A stretch of DNA of 64,000 nt. It comes from Pyrobaculum ferrireducens (GTDB lineage Archaea; Thermoproteota; Thermoprotei; Thermoproteales; Thermoproteaceae). Location of the stretch: the NCBI RefSeq assembly GCF_000234805.1, contig NC_016645.1:496001-560000 (forward strand), written 5' to 3'. The notes under the pieces are model-generated. The model was not told where the DNA came from, searched no databases, and saw only the letters and a list, made by a program, of their open reading frames with translations. Positions 16,919 to 24,364 of this stretch are shown here, piece after piece (position 1 is the first letter of the stretch; each line of letters opens with the position of its first letter). The position numbers and the translations under genes were made by a program.

Positions 16919-17599
16919 ATGGGGCTCCGCGGAGAGTGGCGCGCCGTGCAGGAGGCTTACAGAAAAATCGCCGAGGTGTACGAAAGGGCCAATAAAGTAG
17001 CCACATTTGGCAACGTAGACAGGTGGCGGAGGGAGGCGGTCACTCTCTTCCTAAGCCTAAATGGCAAGACGCCGCTCAAAGTCCTAGACGCCGGCGCGGG
17101 ACCTGGAAACATGGCGGCCCACCTAAAGACTGAGAGATACGTCGTCGCCCTAGACGCGACGCCAGAGATGCTCCGCCCTAACGCCATTGCAGACGACCGG
17201 GTCGTGGGGATGTTTGAATACATGCCGTTTAGAAGCGGTTGCTTTGACTTGTTGCTAGCGGGCTACTCCCTACACGCCGCCACAGACATTGAGAAGGCCG
17301 TCGCGGAGTTTAGCAGAGTGGCGGAGTTCCAAGTGGTGGTATCGATAGGAAACCCCAACAACAGGTTTGTGAGACGCCTCCTACGGCTCTACGCCAGGTA
17401 TCTACTGCCTAGGTTGGTGTGTCTAGTGGCGCCGCCTGAGGTGTGTAGGGAGTATGGGAAGATCTATACAATCATAACCTCAATCCCGCCAAATTCAAAA
17501 CTTAGAGAAATTGTAGAGAAATATTCCTCAATAATTATCTTTAGAGAGAAGGGGCTTGGCTCGGTGTACATATACATATCGAGGTCTAAAATCGCCTAG
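16919..17599 (+). CDS. Class I SAM-dependent methyltransferase
   Basis: 226 residues. Rossmann methyltransferase with the glycine loop VLDAGAGPGNMAAHL (residues ~57-71), acidic motif II VVALDATPEML, and the post-loop segment FDLLLAGYSLHAATDIEKAV. The N-terminal part (EAYRKIAEVYERANKV) resembles UbiE/menaquinone-type methyltransferases, but substrate assignment is not justified. ATG follows the membrane protein stop closely. The last 14 bases overlap the end of a convergent gene that itself looks like a degenerate methyltransferase. Confidence 0.85.
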   Translation: MGLRGEWRAVQEAYRKIAEVYERANKVATFGNVDRWRREAVTLFLSLNGKTPLKVLDAGAGPGNMAAHLKTERYVVALDATPEMLRPNAIADDRVVGMFEYMPFRSGCFDLLLAGYSLHAATDIEKAVAEFSRVAEFQVVVSIGNPNNRFVRRLLRLYARYLLPRLVCLVAPPEVCREYGKIYTIITSIPPNSKLREIVEKYSSIIIFREKGLGSVYIYISRSKIA

Positions 17600-18557
17600 G
17601 CTCCCACACGGCGATGTAGTACGGCGTGTATCTGAGGTATCTTTTCACTAGCTTATACCCGGCTGCCCTCAGAATCTGCTCGACGCCCCTCCAACTCAAC
17701 ACGTGTTTAGCACCCATGGCGGTGACCATTGCCACCAAACCTGGAGTTGACTCAACCACCTGCTGGCCAATTAGAAGCTTCCCGCCAGGCCCCAGTAGCG
17801 TAGATATGCAACTTAGCTCTTTCACGGGGTCTATCAGCCAATACAGAGTATGAAGTAGAAGAGCCGCCTCGACGCCGTTGGGGGCGTGACGCCTCGCTAT
17901 TTTTACAGCGTCGCAGGCGGTGGTGGCGTGATAGATACAGACAACCCCACTGCACTCCCCCGGCTTAACGCGTAGCGAGCCGGCGGCCATCTCTATGTTA
18001 TCCCGCCGGTAGTCGAAACCCAGATAAAGCCTAGGCGTGTGGATCTCCAGCACAGCCATCGCCGTCTGTCCCTCCTTAACCACAGGCTCAAATATAGTGT
18101 GATAGTTCTCAATGCCGACTAGTTTAAGAAATGTATGCCTCAAGATCTTGTACCAGCCCTGGCTCAGCATTGTCGAGTAGAGGATACCTATTGAGTTTTC
18201 ATCTACTCTATTGGTGGCGACGTTCACCGCCCCGAGCCTATCAAAGGATTCGTGGAGCTCCACGAACTCTATAGCGTAGCTGTTTGTGGGGTAGTCAGGC
18301 TTAGGCGGCCTCTTCTTGATATGCCCGTCCTCTCTTATGTAACCCCTCAGCCTCAGCGATATAAAGAGAGCTCTTGCAAAAACACTCCCCCTAATCGACG
18401 ACAGCCCAACCTCGTTGAAAACCTCCTCCCACCACTTCACAGCAAACCACTCACTCCACCCCAGCGCCCTCCTAACCTGCGCAACGCCGCCCCCAGCCTC
18501 GATGAATGGCTTGTAATACCGGAGAACGTTAACCTCCTCAACGAACTTCATGTACAC
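17586..18557 (-). CDS. Methyltransferase-like protein without a canonical SAM loop
   Basis: 323 residues. The first ~150 residues are helical and unrecognised. From ~165 the pattern of a Rossmann methyltransferase is visible: LYLGFDYRRDNIEMAAGS looks like motif II, EAALLLHTLYWLIDPVKELSCISTLLGPGGKLLIG like the motif IV/V region, and the C-terminus GVEQILRAAGYKLVKRYLRY like the last helix-strand. The position of motif I reads AVLEIHTPRL, with no GxGxG, so cofactor binding is doubtful. It is the last gene of a four-gene minus-strand unit and its start overlaps the upstream zinc-ribbon gene by 10 bases. Confidence 0.6.
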   Translation of the reverse strand: MYMKFVEEVNVLRYYKPFIEAGGGVAQVRRALGWSEWFAVKWWEEVFNEVGLSSIRGSVFARALFISLRLRGYIREDGHIKKRPPKPDYPTNSYAIEFVELHESFDRLGAVNVATNRVDENSIGILYSTMLSQGWYKILRHTFLKLVGIENYHTIFEPVVKEGQTAMAVLEIHTPRLYLGFDYRRDNIEMAAGSLRVKPGECSGVVCIYHATTACDAVKIARRHAPNGVEAALLLHTLYWLIDPVKELSCISTLLGPGGKLLIGQQVVESTPGLVAMVTAMGAKHVLSWRGVEQILRAAGYKLVKRYLRYTPYYIAVWEPRRF

Positions 18558-18853
18558 ACAACCACGCCGGCGTCTCTCAGGCGTCTCATCAACGCCTGCA
18601 TATCGGGGGGAACTCTGCCGCTTTGAATTACTTCAAGCACTGCCTGCTGAGTCGATTGCGGAAGGAGGGAAAACCTCTCCCAGTCGCGGATCTCGCAGTC
18701 CAGCACAAAGTCGCTATTACTAATCGATATTGTGAAAACGTGTCCATTGGGACACGCCACCTCAGCCTCGTCTCCCACCACGGACTTAATCGAGGCGTTG
18801 AACTCAACACCACAAAATGGGCACCTTGCCTTTTGATATAGGCTGTGCATCAA
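18548..18853 (-). CDS. Small zinc-ribbon protein
   Basis: 101 residues. An N-terminal ribbon CPFCGVEFNASIKSVVGDEAEVACPNGH supplies C11, C14, C35 and H39 as likely zinc ligands; the rest (WERFSLLPQSTQQAVLEVIQSG onwards) is helical and could contact protein or nucleic acid. No specific family recognised. TATA-like AGTTATAACA about 20 nt upstream of the start. Overlaps the methyltransferase-like gene by 10 bases, implying joint expression. Confidence 0.65.
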   Translation of the reverse strand: MMHSLYQKARCPFCGVEFNASIKSVVGDEAEVACPNGHVFTISISNSDFVLDCEIRDWERFSLLPQSTQQAVLEVIQSGRVPPDMQALMRRLRDAGVVVCT

Positions 18854-18904
18854 GAAGCTCTCTAGGGCGTGTTATAACTTGTCCGTTATGGGACCCTCTA
18901 AATA

Positions 18905-19540
18905 CTAAAAGGCAAGTTTATACGTATAATAAATATAGTCAGGTCTGTAGGCCATGAAGTCAATTGTGTCTAGGTGCCCCTCCCCAGTAGCCACGGAGAC
19001 GTACCTCCCCCCGAGCCTCCGCGCCTCGCAGATGGCGCTCTCCACCGCGTCGTCCAGCTGCTCTATGTTTTTCAGCCACATGTAGTCGATGTTGAAATTC
19101 CACCTATTTAGATATACTATATACCCCGCGTCGGAGAGGCTTGACGCAATCACCACGTGGTCCGGGCCAGGCTCCGGGTGCCCCCCGGCCGGTCTTTCGA
19201 TATATATACCGGTGGCGCACGGCCTCGACGTGGAGTAGATATACAAAGCCCCCCTCTCCCGGTACAACTCCCTATCCACAACCTCCGACGTGATCAAGAT
19301 CTTGGTACCCCGAAGCGGGACCAGGAAGTCGAGTCTGCGCATCTTCTTCAAAATAGCTACGTACGCCTCCTCGAGCCTCGGCTTCTCCGAGGCCCACCGC
19401 GCCTTCAGTACACACCCCTCCGCTATCTTATACAGAGGCAGAAGCTCCACCAGAGGCTTAGCCCAGAACAGCCTAAGCCTCCCCAGGTGGCGGTACCACA
19501 GCGCAAACTCGTCCGGAGTCAGCGGGTCTAGGCAGACCAT
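18905..19540 (-). CDS. Protein of unknown function
   Basis: 211 residues, soluble, aromatic-rich (FALWYRHLGRLRLFW; YMWLKNIEQLDDAV). No recognised motif. The start codon shares one base with the stop of the upstream 120-residue gene, so the two are translationally coupled. The C-terminal third (VESAICEARRLGGRYVSVATGEGHLDTIDFMAY) suggests an alpha/beta domain. Restricted distribution is likely but cannot be shown here. Confidence 0.55.
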   Translation of the reverse strand: MVCLDPLTPDEFALWYRHLGRLRLFWAKPLVELLPLYKIAEGCVLKARWASEKPRLEEAYVAILKKMRRLDFLVPLRGTKILITSEVVDRELYRERGALYIYSTSRPCATGIYIERPAGGHPEPGPDHVVIASSLSDAGYIVYLNRWNFNIDYMWLKNIEQLDDAVESAICEARRLGGRYVSVATGEGHLDTIDFMAYRPDYIYYTYKLAF

Positions 19541-19902
19541 TAGGAAAACAAGGAGTTCCGCCGAGTCACCAACTTCTCCAAGTCGGACACCACCGGGAGT
19601 ATAGAGGCGTAGTCCCTACTAGCCAGCAGAGACAAGACGGTATTCATCTTATCGAAAATCACGGCGTCTATCTGCTCAATCTCCCTCTTAGACGTCACCC
19701 GCCCCTCTATAGACTTCACCCTCACAGCAATCATATTCACCGCCTTCAAAATCCTACCCAACTCCTCCACGTTATCCGAGTTAAGCATCCTCTTCCTAAT
19801 CTCCGTCTCGATCTCCTTCAGCCCTCTGTAGATCAGCTGTCTAATCTTCGGCTCATCTTCTACACTTCTATACCCTGGAAACACAAAGAAACGAGGTGCC
19901 AC
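19540..19902 (-). CDS. Helical protein of unknown function
   Basis: 120 residues, highly charged, with long helices (KIRQLIYRGLKEIETEIRKR; EELGRILKAVNMIAVRVKSI; KREIEQIDAVIFDKMNTVL) that could form a coiled coil or four-helix bundle. First gene of a unit with the 211-residue gene (one-base overlap). TATTTAAAT lies about 25 nt before the start. No family recognised. Confidence 0.55.
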   Translation of the reverse strand: MAPRFFVFPGYRSVEDEPKIRQLIYRGLKEIETEIRKRMLNSDNVEELGRILKAVNMIAVRVKSIEGRVTSKREIEQIDAVIFDKMNTVLSLLASRDYASILPVVSDLEKLVTRRNSLFS

Positions 19903-20091
19903 GGATAGGCGTTACGTTCCATTTAAATATCTTTAGACCTATAGCCGCCCACCCACAAAGCGCGTAGCATATCAATCCAAGTACCCCCACCACCCAGCAC
20001 CGGCCCCAGCGTCCACTTGCCCACGCCCCGCCTACATATAGGGCACCGTTGACCGGGCAACGGCGACGCGCCACACGACGCCGTGATGCCC

Positions 20092-20257
20092 ACAACGCCC
20101 TGTACCCCACCCCCAGGCAAGGAGGCGCAAATACGATAGAGAGCAGACACACAGCCAACTACAACACAGGGTGGGAGCGCTGGCAGGAGCCCAAAGCACC
20201 CCCTCCTGCACCTCTGCCAGCGGCCGCGAAGGTTCCTGCAGTCGGAGGGGGCGTTGC
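20092..20257 (-). ncRNA. Candidate structured RNA, about 166 nt
   Basis: In a ~390-base gap between divergent genes, the minus strand has TTTATAAAATG followed about 20-25 nt later by GCAACGCCC (20257-20249), which pairs over 9 bp with GGGCGUUGU (20100-20092) 150 bases downstream, like a closing P1 helix. Inside, CGCUGGCAG/CUGCCAGCG (9 bp), an overlapping GCAGGAG/CUCCUGC (7 bp) and CCCCCUCC/GGAGGGGG (8 bp) compete with each other. Reading frames across it are not protein-like. I could not match it to tRNA, SRP RNA, RNase P RNA or C/D and H/ACA guides. Class unknown. Confidence 0.4.
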
Positions 20258-20264
20258 GCGCTTA

Positions 20265-20285
20265 AAAACATTTTATAAATTTCAC
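20265..20285. promoter_or_regulatory. Bidirectional TATA-like element
   Basis: AAAACATTTTATAAATTTC contains a palindromic TTTATAAA. It lies 22-26 nt before the GTG at 20297 on the plus strand and 18-25 nt before the putative 5' end of the candidate RNA on the minus strand. Confidence 0.5.
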
Positions 20286-20296
20286 TACGTCTTCCC

Positions 20297-20944
20297 GTGC
20301 TTGGCTGGGTTGACCATCCTGAGTACTACGGACCTCTGAACGTCGATATGTTAGATAAACCGGAGGTTGTGCTCTCGGCAGTAGTCATAGAGCAGTCTGA
20401 CGAAGGTTTTGAGAAAGCCATTGGCGCGTGGTCTCGGTTCGGCACGTTGAGCGTGGTCGAGGCGGTTTACGCCTACGTATCTCAGGTGAGGAGGAGGGTT
20501 ATTGGAGAGGGGGAACTTCGGATGAAACTTCTTGAGATTTTACCCGCCGCCACCGAGTTGGATATATTGGCGATGCAGAGGGTGCTGAAGCTGGGCCTCG
20601 GCATCACCACCTGCGACCTAGGCTTGGTGTTGCTATCCTACGTGCCTGTTGGAGACGCCGGGCATCCCCAGAGGCCCCTAGGCACCATATACGAGCTGAT
20701 GAGAGGAGAAGCCACAATCTACGTCGCGCGCAACGCGGGGAAGCGGGGCATCTACGACGGCGAGACCATGTGCGTCGTTCCTATATCGAGTCAGCCTCCA
20801 CTACACCCCCTATATGAGGCCTATCTGAGGGGCTTTAGAATAGTCACAGAGGGGGTGCCCACCGAGGATACCCCGTGCGTCGTTCACAAGAAGCTGGGAC
20901 TCCGTTGCCTAGATGCGCGGCTTGTCCTGTCTAACCCGAGGTAG
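20297..20944 (+). CDS. Protein of unknown function
   Basis: 215 residues, GTG start with a TTTATAAA box 24 nt upstream. The N-terminal half alternates hydrophobic strands and helices (VVLSAVVIEQSDEGFEKAIGAW; LSVVEAVYAYVSQVRRR; TELDILAMQRVLKLGLGITTCDLGLVLLS), a layout that resembles a PIN-like alpha/beta fold, but a full set of acidic residues is not evident. Several Cys (residues ~110, 160, 190-203) may be of interest. Its end overlaps the convergent TRIC-like gene by 36 bases. Confidence 0.55.
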   Translation: MLGWVDHPEYYGPLNVDMLDKPEVVLSAVVIEQSDEGFEKAIGAWSRFGTLSVVEAVYAYVSQVRRRVIGEGELRMKLLEILPAATELDILAMQRVLKLGLGITTCDLGLVLLSYVPVGDAGHPQRPLGTIYELMRGEATIYVARNAGKRGIYDGETMCVVPISSQPPLHPLYEAYLRGFRIVTEGVPTEDTPCVVHKKLGLRCLDARLVLSNPR

Positions 20945-21550
20945 CTCCCACCCCCTGGCCAGCGACGCAATTCTAATGGCGGTAACCGCCACGATTGTAA
21001 CCAGCATGGCCCCCTCCCTCCCCAGCCCCGAGGCGGCTAGGTATATCAGGCCGCCCACAGCCGCGGCAGAGGCGTAGATCTCCCTACGCAACACCGCCGG
21101 CACCTCCCCGGCGAGGACATCGCGGACGACGCCCCCGCCGGCGGCAGTCACCGACGACAGCATCATCACCGTCAGCCAGCAGTTCCCCAGCCCCCGCATC
21201 TGGCAGTAACTCGCGGTCAAGTCGGCGCCGATGGCGGCGAAGGCACCCAGACCCACCGCGTCGGGGTAGAGGACGTAGTCCCTAAACCTCTTCACATGGG
21301 GATAGAGAAAAAACGCCGCCAGAGAGGCGGCGATGGCCGTCAGCGAATACGGCATATACACCACGTTCACTGGAGGGAACCTGCCGAGCAATAAGTCTCT
21401 TATAATCCCCCCCGCAAGCGCCGTGGAGAACCCCAACACCACAAACCCCAGCAGATCCATATCCTTCTCCCCCGCCTTCAACGCCCCAGACAGCGCGAAG
21501 GCCACAATTCCCACGTAGTTCAGCAGCTCTACAACATCCTCTGCCCGCAT
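20909..21550 (-). CDS. TRIC-like/UPF0126 membrane channel protein
   Basis: 213 residues with seven hydrophobic segments arranged as an internal repeat. The two family motifs STALAGGIIRDLLLGRFPPV and SVTAAGGGVVRDVLAGEVPAV (Gly-Gly-x-x-Arg-Asp) are intact. Prokaryotic TRIC proteins form trimeric monovalent cation channels in the cytoplasmic membrane. The start overlaps the end of the upstream LAGLIDADG-like gene by 22 bases; it is the last member of a unit with that gene, thpR and ABCE1. Confidence 0.88.
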   Translation of the reverse strand: MRAEDVVELLNYVGIVAFALSGALKAGEKDMDLLGFVVLGFSTALAGGIIRDLLLGRFPPVNVVYMPYSLTAIAASLAAFFLYPHVKRFRDYVLYPDAVGLGAFAAIGADLTASYCQMRGLGNCWLTVMMLSSVTAAGGGVVRDVLAGEVPAVLRREIYASAAAVGGLIYLAASGLGREGAMLVTIVAVTAIRIASLARGWELPRVRQDKPRI

Positions 21551-21993
21551 AGCCCCAGCGCCTCTGCCACGTGCACGTCCTCCACCACCGGCTTAACCAG
21601 CCTCACAAACCTCTCCACGTCACGCCTCTCGTACAGAACAATGAAGCGCCTGACGTCCGCCTCGTCGGTAGTCACAAGGGGGGCCAGCCCCAGCAACCTC
21701 AGCGACCTGGCCACCTTCCTGCTTCCCGTCTTGAATATGACCAGCACCTCGCGCCCATGGGGGTCCCCCATGAAAAACTCGCCGTGCGTCTCAAAGGCGC
21801 CCTTTATGAAGTATATATACTCCAGCAGAGACGCGGGCGCGTATCGGCAGTACGTCTTCGGAAGCTCCACGGCGCCGTCTGACGTCTTGAAGCCGAGCGA
21901 CCCAAGCCACCGAAGCAGATACCCCCTCACCCCCCTCACCACGCATCCATTAACCGCCATCCCCCCAATATACGCCCTCGCCAGCCTATCCAT
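21529..21993 (-). CDS. Small protein with LAGLIDADG-like repeats, probably not catalytic
   Basis: 154 residues from ATG 21993 (a longer frame to 22065 would run into thpR; the ATG overlaps the thpR stop by 8 bases). Two segments, RAYIGGMAVNGCV (residues 6-18) and EYIYFIKGAFETHGEF (~57-72), look like the paired helices of a LAGLIDADG endonuclease core, each followed by strand-rich sequence. The acidic residue before the last Gly is N in the first and H in the second, so DNA cleavage is unlikely. It may be a domesticated nucleic-acid-binding derivative. The similarity is my reading and needs a profile test. Confidence 0.55.
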   Translation of the reverse strand: MDRLARAYIGGMAVNGCVVRGVRGYLLRWLGSLGFKTSDGAVELPKTYCRYAPASLLEYIYFIKGAFETHGEFFMGDPHGREVLVIFKTGSRKVARSLRLLGLAPLVTTDEADVRRFIVLYERRDVERFVRLVKPVVEDVHVAEALGLCGQRML

Positions 21994-22453
21994 GCAGGAC
22001 AAGCGTGTAGACAGGCATATAAGCGCCCCCCGTCGTGTCGATGAGATGCACCGCCTTAACCTCAAAGGCGGTACCTACATACCTGGCGGCCTCCTCCACC
22101 GCCGGCCTGACGTCATCCGGCGACGGCCTCTTAACCCGAACCGAGTACAAGGTGAGATGCGGCTTAAACTCCGCGTACCGCTCCCTAACGACTCCACCCA
22201 GCGACGCCATGAGCAGAGTCCTCAACGCGGCGAACTCTCCCAGAGGCTCCACCCTCAGCGCTATGTACCTAGGCCTCGACTGCGACGGCAGAAGCACCAC
22301 GGGCCCCAGAGAGGCGACGAACTGGCGGTACCGCACCTCAACCCTCAACGGCCTCTCCAACTTCACCAGAGTAATGTGGGGCTTCACCGGCACCACACCC
22401 TCAAACGGCCTCAGCGGGTGAATCGGCGGGAGTACCCCATATATGTACGACAT
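21986..22453 (-). CDS. thpR: RNA 2',3'-cyclic phosphodiesterase (LigT/2H family)
   Basis: 155 residues. Two-histidine phosphoesterase related to 2'-5' RNA ligase; in archaea it opens 2',3'-cyclic phosphates or joins 2'-5' ends in vitro. The pair of catalytic motifs is present: PHITLVKL (H26-x-T28) and PHLTLYSV (H99-x-T101). At 155 residues it is slightly shorter than typical ThpR (~180). The gene starts 1-2 bases after the ABCE1 stop and overlaps the following gene by 8 bases, so translation is presumably coupled. Confidence 0.88.
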   Translation of the reverse strand: MSYIYGVLPPIHPLRPFEGVVPVKPHITLVKLERPLRVEVRYRQFVASLGPVVLLPSQSRPRYIALRVEPLGEFAALRTLLMASLGGVVRERYAEFKPHLTLYSVRVKRPSPDDVRPAVEEAARYVGTAFEVKAVHLIDTTGGAYMPVYTLVLHG

Positions 22454-22454
22454 A

Positions 22455-24224
22455 CTACACGTAGTACAGCTCCCCCCTCTCCTTCTGCTCCCTGTCGAGG
22501 GCAGACCCCGGCTTGTTCAGCCTCGGCCTCCCAGACCTCACGTCGCGTCTAAACGAGGCGTCTGCCCACTTGAGGAACATATTCATGCCCGTCCTCATAT
22601 CCGTCGGTCCAGGGGAGCCCCCCCTGACGCCGGGCTCTCCGATAAACGGCATAATAGCGTTAGACATGTAGTCAAGCATAGCGATGTCGTGCTCCACGAT
22701 GAGGGCCGCCACCTCGCTCTCCTCAATTATCCGCCTAATTGTGCGGGCCACCGTTATCCTCTGCTCCACGTCCAGGTAGGCCATCGGCTCGTCCAAGACG
22801 TAGAGATCGGCCTTTTTCAACAGCGCCGACGCCACCACAACCCGCTGGAGCTCCCCGCCCGAGAGCTCCCCCATCCTCCGCTCGAGGAGGGGCGCCAGGT
22901 TGAAGCCGCTGTTCAAATCTGGCCAAATCGGGTTCTCCGAGTAGTCCCCCACCTGCTGGGCCAGCCAGAGGCCCACCGGGACGTCCTGGCTCTTCACGGC
23001 GATGTCGCGGATGTACTGCGGCTTGTAGCTGACGCGGGGGGTTGCGTTGACAGCTCCCCTGAGGGGCTTCAGCTCTCCCACGAGCACCTTTAGGAACGTC
23101 GTCTTGCCGATGCCGTTTGGGCCCACCACGCCGACCACCTCGCCCTTAGCAATGTATGACGCCGACACCTCCAGCTGGAAGCCCCCCAGGTCCACGTAGA
23201 GGTCCTCCCACTCAACCAGCCTCGCCGCCTTCCCACTCTTCCTCTCAGGCGGACGTAGCTCGAACTTAATGGGGCGGTCCCTAATCCGCATGTTTTCCGA
23301 CGAGATGTAGCCCGCCAGGTATTCGTTAATGGCCTCGCGGGCCCCGGAGGGGTGCGAGACGATGCCGTACGCCCCGGGCTTCCCATAGACAATTACAATG
23401 TTGTCCGCAAGGAAGTCGAGAACGGTCAAGTCGTGCTCCACCACAAGCACGTACTTGTTCTGGGTGTAGTCCCTGACGGCGTCCGCCACCTTCATCCTCT
23501 CCACTATGTCGAGGTGCGTCGCCGGCTCGTCGAATATATACACATCCACGTCTTTGGAGAGGGCCGCGGCGATGGCCAGCTTCTGAAGCTCCCCGCCCGA
23601 CAGCTTGTCGACCTCCCTCCCCGCCAGCTTGTCCAGCCCAAGCCTCCTGGCCAGCTCTTCCTTGACGCCGGCTTTTTTCAATATCTCCCCCACGGTGCCC
23701 TTGAGGTACAGCGGAATCAGCTCGATGTATTGAATCTTGTGCACAGCCTTCAGCTTGCCGCCGTAGAGCTCCGAGAAGTACGTCTGGAGCTCCGTCCCCC
23801 TAAACTGCCTAACCACCTCCTCCCTAGACCCGCCGCCCTCCCCACACAGATTCGGGACAAGCTCCCCGGCGAGTATCTTAGCCATAGTCGTCTTCCCCAA
23901 GGCGTTCCTCCCCAGCACCCCCACGATCTTCCCCCTCCTCAGCATGGGGAGGCGGTAGAGCTTAAACCCACTCGGCCCGTATCTGTGGACACAGTCCCTC
24001 TCCAATTCGTCCGGCAGGTTGACGATTGTAATGGCCTGGAACGGACACTTGTGCACGCATATCCCACAGCCAATGCAGAGAGCCTCGGAGATCACCGCCT
24101 TCTTCAACTGGTCATCGATCCACACCACCTTCCCCGTCCTGTTCACGGGGCAGTACTTCACACACTCCTGGCCACACTTCCTAGGCTGGCACGCATCTCT
24201 GTCAACAACTGCGACGCGAACCAC
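22455..24224 (-). CDS. Ribosome recycling/splitting ATPase ABCE1 (Rli1-type)
   Basis: 589 residues. Twin-ATPase that splits ribosomes after termination, conserved in archaea and eukaryotes. N-terminal Fe-S domain: CQPRKCGQECVKYCP and CIGCGICVHKCPF, two [4Fe-4S] sites. NBD1 Walker A GVLGRNALGKTT, signature LSGGELQKLAIA, Walker B VDVYIFDEPATHLD. NBD2 Walker A GVVGPNGIGKTT, signature LSGGELQRVVVA, Walker B ADLYVLDEPMAYLD. No membrane segments. GTG start with TTATAG about 22 nt upstream. Downstream genes thpR, the LAGLIDADG-like gene and TRIC follow without gaps. Confidence 0.96.
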   Translation of the reverse strand: MVRVAVVDRDACQPRKCGQECVKYCPVNRTGKVVWIDDQLKKAVISEALCIGCGICVHKCPFQAITIVNLPDELERDCVHRYGPSGFKLYRLPMLRRGKIVGVLGRNALGKTTMAKILAGELVPNLCGEGGGSREEVVRQFRGTELQTYFSELYGGKLKAVHKIQYIELIPLYLKGTVGEILKKAGVKEELARRLGLDKLAGREVDKLSGGELQKLAIAAALSKDVDVYIFDEPATHLDIVERMKVADAVRDYTQNKYVLVVEHDLTVLDFLADNIVIVYGKPGAYGIVSHPSGAREAINEYLAGYISSENMRIRDRPIKFELRPPERKSGKAARLVEWEDLYVDLGGFQLEVSASYIAKGEVVGVVGPNGIGKTTFLKVLVGELKPLRGAVNATPRVSYKPQYIRDIAVKSQDVPVGLWLAQQVGDYSENPIWPDLNSGFNLAPLLERRMGELSGGELQRVVVASALLKKADLYVLDEPMAYLDVEQRITVARTIRRIIEESEVAALIVEHDIAMLDYMSNAIMPFIGEPGVRGGSPGPTDMRTGMNMFLKWADASFRRDVRSGRPRLNKPGSALDREQKERGELYYV

Positions 24225-24364
24225 GCGCCACGTTACGACGTGCTATAAATCTATTCTCTCTTCAAACCTATCGACATGCGCCCAGCGCGGCGCGCACCGG
24301 CTCTAGGTACACCTAGCCGTCTAGAGCGCCGCTATGCGCGCCAGCGCGGGGCGTGGGAGGAGGT

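Noticed and set aside
20032-20339. Several 75-96 residue frames in the 20 kb gap
   Set aside because: Cys/Trp/Arg-biased, overlapping on both strands, no conserved look; the base-pairing pattern fits a structured RNA better.
22443-24248. Long open frames on the plus strand opposite ABCE1
   Set aside because: They are mirror frames of a clearly identified gene, rich in Pro/His/Arg, with no promoter or recognisable domain.
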